From Glandiceps talaboti (lineage: Eukaryota > Hemichordata > Enteropneusta > Spengelidae), in assembly GCF_964340395.1 (NCBI RefSeq), contig NC_135570.1, forward strand, positions 14,755,322 to 14,819,321: a stretch of 64,000 nucleotides of DNA, written 5' to 3'. The notes under the pieces were generated by a model that worked only from the letters and a program-made list of their open reading frames with translations, had not been told where the DNA came from and searched no databases. The translations under genes and the position numbers were made by a program. This document shows, one piece after another, positions 13,380 through 24,451 of this stretch. Within the stretch, counting starts at the first letter, position 1. Every line of letters begins with the position of its first letter.

Positions 13380-13490
13380 TCTCATTGTTTTCGCCACCTG
13401 TTCCGTAGTGTGTTAGTGTAGTAGTAGAAGAAGCACAGACACGCAGCAAGGCATCTTTTAGTTAAACCCACAGAAGTTGTTTTCCCTGGT
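13380..13490 (+). promoter_or_regulatory. Possible untranslated first exon ending at a splice donor
   Basis: CpG-containing sequence ends in CCCTG|GTGAGT, a strong metazoan 5' splice-site consensus with the intron starting at 13489. No ATG opens a long frame here, so if it is an exon it would be 5' UTR. It could be the upstream leader of the coding exon at 24337, which is on the same strand 10.9 kb downstream. This rests on one donor-like motif; such motifs also occur by chance. Confidence 0.25.
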
Positions 13491-14290
13491 GAGTACACTT
13501 AAAACACACATTTCCAAGCCGTAATATTATCATATATATATTTTTATCCATCAACTGGCGAACCAAAGAATCTACAGTCGTCAAAACTTGCATATACTCG
13601 TTAGAATTGATTTCCCTTTGGAATAAGCTGTGAAATCAGACAAACTGTTATTCTTCAATTAGAAGTCTTTTCGTATTGACATCAGTAATGATTTTTAGCT
13701 GAAATTTTTTCTAAAAAATCATAAAATTGTGATTTCCTAGGCGAAAGTTCGTACATGCAAACGTATTTGGTCGTTGTTACAAAGTATATAAATATAAATT
13801 GTATATTTTAATATTTTTTTAACTAAACCAGCAGAATGTAGTACAAAACTCTGTGTGAATCAGCGGTGCAAACATTGTATGGACATAATAAGGAGATGAG
13901 TTGACACAGTGATTTGTGTATAATTAAGTGGAGTACGTGTAGACATGTGTTAAATATTATTTTAAGAGTTGAAAGTGTAGACCAATATTATGACAACAAG
14001 ACACACTTCAGATACAATACAATCAATGCTGACTGTTCAAATATTAGTTTTTAGACATACTGGGAGGTTAGTTAATATATCTAATTATTCTGTTGCTGTG
14101 ATTCAACTCTTCACTCTTCGCTTTCTTACTGATCTGGTCGTCTGAAGTCCCCCCCCCCCCTGGAATTGAGATCTAGAAATACCACTCAAATTTGCCTTCT
14201 CGGAAGATGTTATAACATTCTCCCCTTCCCCCTCCCGTTCCCAGGTCCGTATCGGTAAATCTAACGACTGTTTAGTATATTCCTACTACC
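13491..14290. other. Unique AT-rich sequence with a C12 run
   Basis: C12 at 14149-14160. No gene or mobile element recognised. Confidence 0.5.
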
Positions 14291-14401
14291 CATCGTCGCA
14301 AACCACGGCCTCTTTTACGGCACCGTCCAAAACGCGCCGTCCAGAGGCTCGTTATTTCGCAGTATCGCGGAAGAAATAATAGCTCTGGTTTTGCGAGAAT
14401 G
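14291..14401 (+). mobile_element. Dispersed short repeat with hairpin, copy 2
   Basis: A 111-bp relative of 4841-4948, same strand. The hairpin arms are GTTATTTC (14351-14358) and GAAATAAT (14373-14380), so one base pair is changed to a G-T wobble. The loop CGCAGTATCGCGGAA is nearly unchanged. Keeping pairing and loop while the flanks diverge hints that the folded form matters, but two copies are too few to prove it. Confidence 0.7.
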
Positions 14402-17400
14402 ATACCACCTGAATATGACTGTGGGGGTCTTCTAAATTATGGACCTTTTCTTTCATTTGTCTCTGAAATATTGAAATTGACCCAAAATACCATTTTGTTG
14501 CGTGTGTTTTTTGAAAATTATTTTCCAAACCCAATTTCGGATAGAGGATAAACAATAACTTGAGAAATGACGACTGCTGTAGTTGAAATAATATTTCAAA
14601 ATACAAGAAATCTGACAAAATATCAGGACTTCCGGTACATGTTTAGACACTTACTACTGTTAGCTTCTTTTCGACTGAATATTTGCAACCTGGAAACTCG
14701 TCTTCCTATAAACCACAGACAAGGAAACAAGTTCCTTGCCTATGTACACACGTAGTCGTTATCATTTAAACTCCAAAATGCTGCGTAATAAATCGATAAA
14801 AAAAACATTTCTAGTCTAAATTGAAAGCGGTACGTTCCCAAAAGTTGCAGCATGATAAAAACATTTTGCTTGTCTCGGTTTTGGCGGGAACGAAGTCCTC
14901 CAAGCCCGGTACTGATATTTAAAAAAAAGGAAATGTCACCGCCGAATCATTAGATTTTTAAGGTTCATGATAGTATTACAGATTTTCAAAGCGGTTGGAC
15001 TTGAACAAAGCGTGAAAATGGAAATCAAACTAATTAATGGACTAAAAACATGCCGAACGGACGTGGCGGAAATGACAAAATTAGACATTTACGCATGCGT
15101 GTAATTTTTTGAATTTTTGCCTTTGTCTTTCAGAGTCATAATTAGAATTTGGAGAAGTCCATCTCGTCTCGTTTTATGAATAGTCAGTAATATTAAACAA
15201 TAGTGAGAAAACATGTTACGAAAATAACCCATTTACGGAAGTCGTAAACCTAGAAATATCTCTACAGAAAAACTTGCCCTAATCACTCATGAGAAATAAA
15301 ATCGTTGAAATATGAAGTAGGTGAAATGTCTTCTGTATATCCACACAAACAGATGCAAAAATTAGTCATTTGGGACCAGTTGAACGCGTTAAAGTTGCAA
15401 AAATGTCCTCGAAGCAAAAATATCCACGTTTACAGTATTCCATAAATGTTTTTGAGTGTCGCTAAAACTAGTGTTCCGTTTAATTATCGTCTCGGGAATG
15501 CAGTCACATGTTAGTTCTAGTATGAGAATGCCGAGAAGGAAACATGTTTAAAGTAGAACGCGCCAATTTCGCTGAAAAAATAAAAATTCTTCAATTCTCT
15601 GCAAACTTTGCCACGTGGAAGTTTGTTCTGGGTCCTTTATAAATAAACTTTCGATGTTTACCGTATTTTATTCAAGGAAACTAACGTTATTTTTTCCCCA
15701 CAGCGTTAAAGCTATTCGGCGGCCATATTGGATTCCAAAATGATTTAATTTTTGTATAATTTTGACCTCTGTTTCAAATATGCGTACAGTGACCCCCTGA
15801 TTTTTTTTCTTGATTTTAACTACGTATGGGTTTGAGTTATCAATATCAAAAGTCACTTCCGAGGTGTATTCTACAATAAAATACATAACTTGAATTGTCT
15901 AGACATGTATGTGTGTCAGATGTTTACCGTATTATTAACATCGAGTTTACTCGCCTATTAATCATTCTGACAGAAGCATAACGTTTCCTTAGGGCATGAT
16001 TACAAAAAATTAATTAAATAAATACACATAAATTATTGCAAAAATATTGCTGTCAGTGGGAAGAATAAAAAACACATCAAAAGGGAGCAATATGCTCCGG
16101 AGAGACCTGGACATCAAATGCAAAGTAGATTTTACCGTGACCCGTAACATGGATTACGGGGCAGTGTTATTTCAACGATGAGATAAAAACAGGGGGGATA
16201 AGCCGCTTGGTTCGAGTAATGTCGGCATTGTGTCCGGTTGGTGCGGTTGGAACCGTCTGAGTGCGTTCAATTTCGACTCTAGACTATAATCTTTTATTAT
16301 ACACCCACCCAAGGCGGATTAGTCAGATTAAACAAGGAAAACGAAGTTAATACCCTTTATTCCGATAACAGCCAGGCGTGGGTAGGGAGGGAATGAACTT
16401 AGATACCCCGGGTAGTACAGTGGAACAAGCGCTACTAAAATCCAACGCCCGGGGAAGGGACACCTGAGCTCTAGTAGTGACTTTAGGTTTCCTATGCAAT
16501 GAAAATTATTTGACACTTTGAACTTGCCTATCCGTTGAATCCTCTGGGTTGTCATAAATCTTCAATAGTTAATACGTATCTTAAGATTTCATGAAGGTAT
16601 TGGTGTAGTATCATCCATGGTCGTCATGGCAACGATGTGAAAGATGGTCAAGTCAGTTTAAAAATTCTCCTACTCTCAACTCTCATATTACAAAGGGATA
16701 TATCCCTACCACAATGTCATTACAGGTTCCTGAGATGATTGCCAACAACATGGCTCAAACAACATACAATATTTACTGTTTACAAAATGGGTCAAATATA
16801 AGCATTCGCTGGAACGCATTTATTCACAATAATAACTTTCCTGTGGGGTCCTTTTAAAAATGAGAGAGAGTTAATCACGTCAATTGAGGAAAAAGTATGA
16901 AGAAATGGCCTTTTAATTTCTGCGCAACCGTTCTGTTCATGGACTTTTTCTTTTTTGGAACGAAATTATTGAATGTGTTACACGCGTATGTGTTCTAGCT
17001 ACTTATATCCCAAGATACGGGTACTCCAATTTCAAGTTCAAGTGTAATCATAGCTCAGCTGTTCAAAAACACATCCACATATTTTACATGTCACACAATC
17101 CACGTTTTATTGATTTACATGGAGGACACTTGTATTAGCAAGTATCATACATAGTTGAACCACTCACCCTATATTAAAACCGTAGCATGAGATAATACTA
17201 TTATATTCACTCAAGTGTACATTTCAATATGATGATGGGTGACTTTCAACTACGTCGTTGTGATTTGATATTCAGCTTTTGAAAATGCTTCGGAGTGTGT
17301 AAAGCAATAACTGTTGAAATGTCATTGTCTTGGTGAGTTTAGTGATAGCAGAGTACTGGCGGTTGTGATGAGTTTAACTGTCTACGTCGCTGGGTCTGTT

Positions 17401-17711
17401 ACTTCGCTACATGTGTTCACTATCACAAATATTGAACGAGAGTTGCGGAGTTACATTGCAGATACAGTGGCGTAGGCGCACACAGGTAATGACGAAATGA
17501 CATTCTCCGTTGTTCAAAATCGGAATAATGGTTCTTCACTTTGTGACGAAACGAAATACATACTCAGACTTGAAATACTAGTTTTTGAGACCTAAACGAC
17601 AGTCCTTGAAGTTGAAGACTTTAACAATTTCAGGTATTTTGTGAACTTCACTGTAGTTGAGTATCAACAGTTTTAATTATACATTATCTATCGTAGTCTT
17701 CTTGTAGTGGT
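14402..17711. other. Unique non-coding sequence
   Basis: About 3.3 kb with no recognised gene. Open frames are short and overlapping. A weak, decayed tRNA-like stretch near 16200-16290 is noted under rejected items. Confidence 0.5.
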
Positions 17712-17742
17712 CCATAGACCCTCCACTGATGGTTGGTCTATG
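17712..17742. repeat. Short palindrome CATAGACC...GGTCTATG
   Basis: CATAGACC (17713-17720) pairs with GGTCTATG (17735-17742) across a 14-base loop. The left arm CCATAGACCCTCCAC is the exact reverse complement of 32455-32469, where a similar palindrome occurs. This suggests terminal-inverted-repeat remnants of a small DNA-transposon-like family. Confidence 0.5.
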
Positions 17743-19139
17743 AGTGGTCTGAGTTTTAAAATCACTACTTATTTCGACATTTCATTAAAACAGGAAAATT
17801 ATTGTTGTTTTTTTTAAATGGGGAAAATACTTTTCTTTGATATCAGTAAATTTGACCCGTGACTGTTTCTTGCCACTGCTGTGTAAACCATTGAAGTGTC
17901 GCGACAACAAAAGCATCACTAATTGCTTATTAATAGGTCTGCACTGGTTCAGACGTACGGGCGTCAGAAACAGTGAACATAAATTAGGCGACTGGTGGCA
18001 CAATACAATTATGACCCATGAAATAACTGCTACACTATGACCTTTATATATTAAAACATTTCTCCCTATTGTCAATAATTAAACTTATAAAATAAGCATT
18101 AAAAAAATTAATCGGTATTTTAGTCGCTCAAATGAGACGAAACGTACTTACTGTGACGAAATTATCGACTGATGAAATGAACAATCACCACACACATACA
18201 TACACAAAAGATTCGGAAATTCTAATAATTTTTTTCATTTATTCGCATTTTATCAAATTGTCACCCTAATACTCTGTTGTTTTATCTGTGTCCACGACTT
18301 GTATTCAAAAGAGGGGGAGGGGGGTCTTTCGTCACGTGACTAGAGTGTTAAATTAAAAATATGACAAGGGTCGAATTCATGCGCTTAACTGTCTAGACTG
18401 AGGAGGTTTGTCAACATATCAGGCACCCATCCATGGTGAAAACTCATTCAACCGTTTCTTAGCTACATCTGTCGGTAAAAAATACACAAATATTTATCCC
18501 CGGACTTGATTCTGACGGCAAATCGAGCTAATTTTCTTTTGTGATAAGTTTACTGAAGTGACCACGTGAGTGTATCACGCGCCGTGTGTGTGTATTTCGT
18601 GAACGCGTCTACGAGTGTGTAAGTCGTCTCCCGGCAGACACGAACTCTTTAATTTCGTCAGCTGGTAAAGATTTTCATCACTTGTAAACAGACTTCCAAG
18701 TTCGTGGCGCCACTTCGAAATTATAACACAATAGTAGTACACATGTATATGCATTATACCATGTCTGCAGCTAACGCGTGGCATTTTAAAAATAAAAAAA
18801 AATACTTATTCAAGTTTCCCATACATAGTGTCCCCTTCTATCACTTTACCCATTGTGAGTATTTTCTTCTTCTTCAATGTCTACATTCTACACTTCTTCC
18901 TAACCCAAAGACATATGATAAAGTTTAAAAAATATCCTTAGTTGATCTTAGTTCGTTCGTAGTCTTTCGTTGAGACTGTGGTTCATCGTTTCGAAGGATA
19001 TATCTTTAAATGTAGAGTTGAAATTGGAATAATTTTACATGGATTTAATACATACTCACTCATACTATTCACACCAAGATCTACTCAGTCCTTCAAATTC
19101 TAGTTTTAACGGCTAACTATTGTGTAGAGAGATTCTTAA
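17743..19139. other. Unique non-coding sequence
   Basis: About 1.4 kb with no gene recognised. Confidence 0.5.
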
Positions 19140-19235
19140 AGTCTAGCTCCTTTACAGTGTCGTTACCATTTATACCTTTACTCACAAACTTTTAGTTAGA
19201 ACCCACGTTGGCATCCCCAGACTAGGATTCTTAGC
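19140..19235 (+). repeat. Dispersed family, copy B
   Basis: Single diverged relative of 11121-11199. Shared words are AGTCTAG, TACAGTRTCGTTACSATTTA, ACTCACA, GTTGGC and CCAGACTA, in the same order. About 16 extra bases lie between ACTCACA and the GTTGGC segment. The orientation is the same as copy A. Confidence 0.6.
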
Positions 19236-21032
19236 AATCGATAATTTCGATTCAGGCAAATTATTCCCTCCCACGAAAGTGTCAGTTTCACGATTGGTTC
19301 TGTTGCTGTCGATGCGTGTCCATCTAGCCGAAATTGTGTTAATTTCAATGACTTATGACAGAGTAAGTAACTGAATATATAAATAGCTATAAAAAATATT
19401 GAAATCTGGGAACGCGTGATGACAGATTTGTTTGATGACCATAGTATGTTTTTTTCTTGAGTCACGCTCTGTTTACGGATAGGTGTTAGTTGAGAAGAGT
19501 GAAAATTAATGTTCGTATGGGTTACAAGCGAATCGTTTCAAGGAGTTTCTCTGCCGTTAGTCACTACATCCTGACCCTGTTCTTGCCCTCCATAGGGGAT
19601 ACCAATTTGTCTTTGGCGACATCATACTGGGCATCTACCTAGATGAGGTCATTTGGGGTTAAAATGTTATCAGAAAGACTCTTGTAAAACTCTGCGCGTG
19701 ACCGTTGCTGGGCAACTGGATCGCCCTGATTAGCATAAACATCATTTTAGACTCGAACGTTTGGGAAAACTTCAGTTTGATTTACGCGCAGTCTTGATGG
19801 CATTTGAGAGATCGACTTTGACTGTGTCAGGTGAGTTTTGTCCTCTTTCGCGATAAGTTCTTAAAACTTTAATATAGTCAAAGTTTGTTTGGTACCTAGA
19901 ATCATTTTAACTCCCATGGGAGGGCAAGGATTCTGCGACGATTTTATTAATTTCTCGAATGTTTGGTTGTATTTGTTTTTGTCAGTTGAAAATATTGTTG
20001 GTGTAGAGTTTACGCGGACCAACTTGTATGACCGAACTGAAACTTTCGAGTCGCGATCATCAGCTCCCAATAAATTTATGAAACTTCAAAAAAGTATAAA
20101 GAAAAAGTTAAACAGTCAATCGATAGTAGCTTGATGTACGTATTAAAGGTAAGTTTATGCTATGGCAGCCATTTTAGATTTTTTCTTTAAAAAAACAATA
20201 TACACAGAAGTAGAATGAAACGGTACTAGCTTTTCTAAAATGAAATGTCAGTCTACGGTATACACGTTCACGTCTGGCTGGGTAATTTTCGTGAAGTACT
20301 GTGGAAATGCTGTACGTAGGTTTAGCATTGTCGTCTGAATGAAATGGCCATGCAGTTGACATTGGATTTGATAGGCCCCATGGGTAGTTTAAAGTTGTGT
20401 GTGTGTACAATATTAGATGAAGGGTGGATACCGCACACTATTTAATTAATCATTTCGTCGACTTTTGTGTACATTTTATTTTCATACTCGTCATTTGTGG
20501 TGAGTACATCGTCATGAGTTGTTGGTTATCGTGAGAACAAACGTCAGAGACGTGCTATTAAAAATTCATTGATTTTAGATTATGTATCAACTTGAACGAA
20601 ACCGTTTTAGCCTATCGTTACCAGGGTTTTATACTGGTAAGATGTTAATTAACCAACCCAAGTTAATTAATTTATCAATTAATTAGTAATTAATATTATT
20701 TGTTAGTTTCAGTTATATAGCGAGAAAAATAAATATAATATAAGATAATGTATTTGTCTAAAGTAAATCTATGTGTGTTAGTTTTTGGAAGTAGACCGTT
20801 GAGTACACAAGTGTTTTTTGTCTCGTTGAAGTTGCCGTTGTGTTCACGGTCGAGCTACGTAGATAAACACTGGTAGAGTGGTGTGTGAAAATAACGACAG
20901 TGGCAGTAGTACCCTTTTATGGTAATTTGTAGAGGTGTTCAAGAGGAGAGTTGGTCCGAAAACTTAAAAAAATATTATCAATTGAACTCCGAAAACTTTG
21001 ATAAAGTATTGCCACTTCAAGTAACTTTGATT
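19236..21032. other. Unique non-coding sequence
   Basis: About 1.8 kb with no gene recognised. There is a TTAATTAA-rich stretch near 20645-20700. Confidence 0.5.
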
Positions 21033-21090
21033 TCATTCATTCATTCATTCATTCATTCATTCATTCATTCATTCATTCATTCATTCATTC
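21033..21090. repeat. (ATTC)n microsatellite
   Basis: About 14 tetranucleotide units, separated by about 40 bp from the CCAT array. Confidence 0.95.
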
Positions 21091-21130
21091 GTTTTTGCCA
21101 GTCCATTCCATCCATACACTCAACCATACG

Positions 21131-21163
21131 CCCGTCCGTCCGTCCGTCCATCCATCCATCCAT

Positions 21164-21197
<34 letters not shown>

Positions 21198-21327
21198 GTC
21201 CATCCATCCGTCCATCCATCCATCCATCCATCCACCCATCCACCCACCCACCCACCCACCCATCCATCCATCCATCCATCCATCCATCCATCCATCCATC
21301 CATCCATCCATCCATCTATCCATCCAC
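21131..21327. repeat. (CCAT)n array with CCGT and CCAC variants
   Basis: About 197 bp of tetramers. CCGT variants cluster at the left end and near 21188-21212, and CCAC variants near 21232-21260, inside a CCAT background. The Pro/Ser/Ile/His and Met/Asp/Gly/Trp open frames are artefacts. Confidence 0.96.
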
Positions 21328-24300
21328 TGATTCATTTACTAGTATACACTATGTGTTGTAATTTTACCCGTATGTTGCACTATATAAATCCGACTGATAG
21401 ATTTGAAAGCTTCATAAATATTTATTAGTTAGTCGATGGAATATTAAACATTCATATCAAATCATAACTGCAACTGAAATGCTATCACGGCTCTTTTATG
21501 GTTTCAATTGACAAGCCCCTTTCAAAATCAATACGATATTCTGGTCCTTGTACAATTTTAATGTTGCACACTGGCTGCGATTTGTCTACTCACACCTAGC
21601 TGTGGGTTGCTCTTTCCGGCAATAAACATTCTCTGTTATTTGCATTTCGACAAAAGTTAACAGTTTAGCATTGAATACATCCCCCCTTTAAATACAAATC
21701 GCTATGCTTTTTCCTCTATTAGCTCTTGTCTAATGAAACTAAAAACTTTTAATTATTTTTGAAACGATCGGACAAGACAACGACCGTACGTTTTACTGTT
21801 TCTGGCGGCTATTCATCAGTGGTGGCGCCCTTCAAGTAACGACTATACATTAGTATATATCGTGGTTTGGCGATTAGTCGGAATTGCGCTCACATGTTCC
21901 ATAACTCACTATGCAGTAATGGAGCGATCAAGAATTTGCCCTTGCCAGGATCGGCTTACAAAAGCAGGATAGAAGTTATTCGATACACAAATGTTAGTTT
22001 TACACTACGTCGATGGAATGTCATCGAATGAGAATACCAGTGTCATAAGATATATCGCTGTGGAAAATAATCACAATCGTCTGGGGCGTACCAACCACAC
22101 ATATTGACCCTGCAAGATCAGTTAGTAGTAAGTGGACTTTGTGATCCACGGCTTTACGTGCGACAATGTACGTGCGCCTATTTTAAAAAAACTAGAAATG
22201 GTGTCCAAATAGTGTATATCTATCAAAACAATAAATTTTATTCATTAGTGATTTTTAGCTAAATTTATCTACCGCTATAATAACACTGCTCGCCGGTGTC
22301 GTAACACTTGAATGAATGAGTGATGCGTAAAATTTCATTTTAACGGTCTTAATAGTTGGTGGATTACTATTTTATCTAATTTACAAACACTGCGCTCAAT
22401 TACGTGTTGGGTCGTTTTTTTTAGCCAATACCAACAGCGTCACGGTGTGGTCTCTACGACGAATAAACTGTTATTTGATGTGGTGTAGTCGCGCAGTTAT
22501 GTCTCCTTTTATTACACGTCCGGCGCCAGGACGGAGATTATGTCTAAAGTGGGCTGGTGAACAAGGGGTTACTGGCGCATACCTGTGTTACCGCGAAACA
22601 CATAAATACAAACAAACAAGACATAGGCAAACTAACTTGACCTATAATCGCCAAATAATGTGTGGAATCAATGTACCGGGGCATCTCAGTCGCGATCGCC
22701 TAATCCCGCCCTTCGCCCCACCACTTAGAACCAGTACACAATACCTAAACAAGAAAATATGTATTTTAAAGTTTTTATGAGCGCGCTCACCTGCGACCGT
22801 CACACCTGGCTTCGTATTCCGATTATCGGGTCATGGCACGGGACACTATACCCCTATTTTGTACTGTAGAGTGACGGGAAATTTGACAAACTCAAATAAA
22901 TTAAATGCTTTAAGCACGGGTCAGAGGGGAATTTTCGACCCTTTGACATCTGACCAACAGGTGACTATTTATATCCCGGAACTGACAGGAAAGTACAGTT
23001 TCGCGCGTGCATGTTCAAGTCATTTATGTGTATCTGTGCGGCAATATGCATTTTTTGACGCGGTTTTTACTATGAAACATCAAAATGCTAATTATATTAA
23101 GTTGCGTACGTTGTATGAAAAGTGCACGCGCGCGCGGTCTAATAGGTTTCCTCGTGTAATAACTCTCAAACGGTTTAGTCGTGTTCTGCAGTTCGATGTC
23201 GTGACACAAGCATCAAACTGTTGGCACACGTAGAATATACTAAACACTGTAGTGCTAAAGAATCGCGTTTCATTGCGTTCTGTTGTTGCGAAAATTCCTC
23301 CGAGAATTGTTGTATCCGTTTCTTATAAGTTAACTTCAGCGCATATTGCACTGTTCTAGAACAAGTGTTACGAGTAGTCTGAACACAGTCCCAGAGGACT
23401 CGTTAGGAACTGCAACCTTGAAAGAAAAAGAGGCGCTAGCGAGAATTTGGCGAACAACTGCAATGTGTAGTAATATTTCTCAATATTTATATTAGAGATT
23501 ACGGCGTTTAGAAATTATGCCGATTAGATTCACCATGTCAACATATCACTTTTGTAGCTTTGTGGAGAAACTGAGCCAATGACAAAAGCGTTTACACAGT
23601 TTAGTAAGTCGACCCTCCCCGTACACGATATATTCCAACCAATCGCTGTCTGCACTGACCATCAATTTAGAGACGCCAACCACGTGGGCAAGAATTCCAC
23701 AAACAATTGGCAGTTTCATGATCACTGTATTATTCGCACTGGCGCCAATGTTGTTAGAACGGTAGTAAATTGCGGGGATCTTGAAACCGCTAGGGTCCAT
23801 TTGCCGAAGGAAAGGTACACATGAAAAACAAACAGAACGTGCTTCGATGAGAAAACCAGACACCTGAAGAACTCGAGTCAGTTCCCTTTTCCGGATAAGG
23901 AACATTTCTATTCATGGCTTCTAGTGATTTGATTTAACTAATCCAGCCTGAGTCATATAAGAAAGTGAGCTATTTAACCGCAGTTATTGAGACAAGGCAC
24001 TGATGAAACAACGCCACCCCTTCTTTAGAATAGTTTCGTCCTAGATTATGTCAGATTTCAAATCTTTTTGCCCCATTTCCACATAAACACCCACACTTCA
24101 GAAGCGGTGAACGTACTAGAGTTAAGGCTCACCAACAATCTTTGGTCTTGTATTTTGTAGAATGGTGGTAGTTAAGTTGTGAAGGCGGCAGTATTCGCCC
24201 AGACTTCCCATACCGGACGCCCAAGTGGTAAATTTGCGGTGAAGTTACTGAACTTTGGCCGTGATTTCTTCGCTTGGAGTTGGACTTTGTGGTAGCAAAT

Positions 24301-24336
24301 TTTGCAACGTGTTGGATGGTATATTGTTGTTTCAAC
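21328..24336. other. CpG-rich region upstream of the signal-peptide exon
   Basis: About 3 kb with many CpG dinucleotides (for example 22400-22700 and CGCGCGCG at 23129-23136), much richer than sequence right of 26 kb. Overlapping frames of 111 and 124 codons (22445-22780 and 22859-23233, +) lack recognisable motifs. Nearer the exon, an acceptor-like TTTAACTAATCCAG ends at 23946. This is a plausible promoter or 5' regulatory zone; no TATA box or initiator could be fixed. Confidence 0.4.
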
Positions 24337-24451
24337 ATGGGTATCCGTGTCGAACACATGGCTGATTCAAGAGTTGGTGTTCTGTCCCGTAATCGACTGC
24401 TTGTTTTGGTTCTTGTCGTCGCAGTTGCTTCAAACACCGTGAGATCGCAAG
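24337..24451 (+). CDS. First coding exon of a probable secreted or membrane protein (signal peptide), partial gene
   Basis: Seen: an ATG at 24337 with A at -3 and G at +4 opens a frame of 38 complete codons beginning MGIRVEHMADSRVG, followed by one extra base. A basic stretch (SRNR) precedes a hydrophobic core of about 11 residues (LLVLVLVVAVA) and a small-residue region, SNTVRSQ, typical of a signal peptide with cleavage near its end. The exon ends at a consensus donor, CAAG|GTAGGT, leaving a phase-1 intron starting at 24452. Known: a phase-1 intron right after the signal peptide is common in genes for modular extracellular and receptor proteins. Inferred: the rest of the gene lies far downstream, and I recognised no second coding exon within the window. 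An alternative in-frame ATG is at 24358 (MADSRVG), and the frame is open upstream to 24274, so the start is probable but not certain. The protein family cannot be named from this piece. Confidence 0.6.

Noticed and set aside
16200-16290. Second tRNA-derived element
   Set aside because: Only loose A/B-box-like words (TGGTGCGGTTGG, GTTCAATTTCGACTC). The spacing and sequence are too poor to support.
22445-23233. Two + frames of 111 and 124 codons in the CpG-rich region
   Set aside because: They start at non-ATG or weak codons, lack domains, and have random-looking composition. High GC lowers stop density here.
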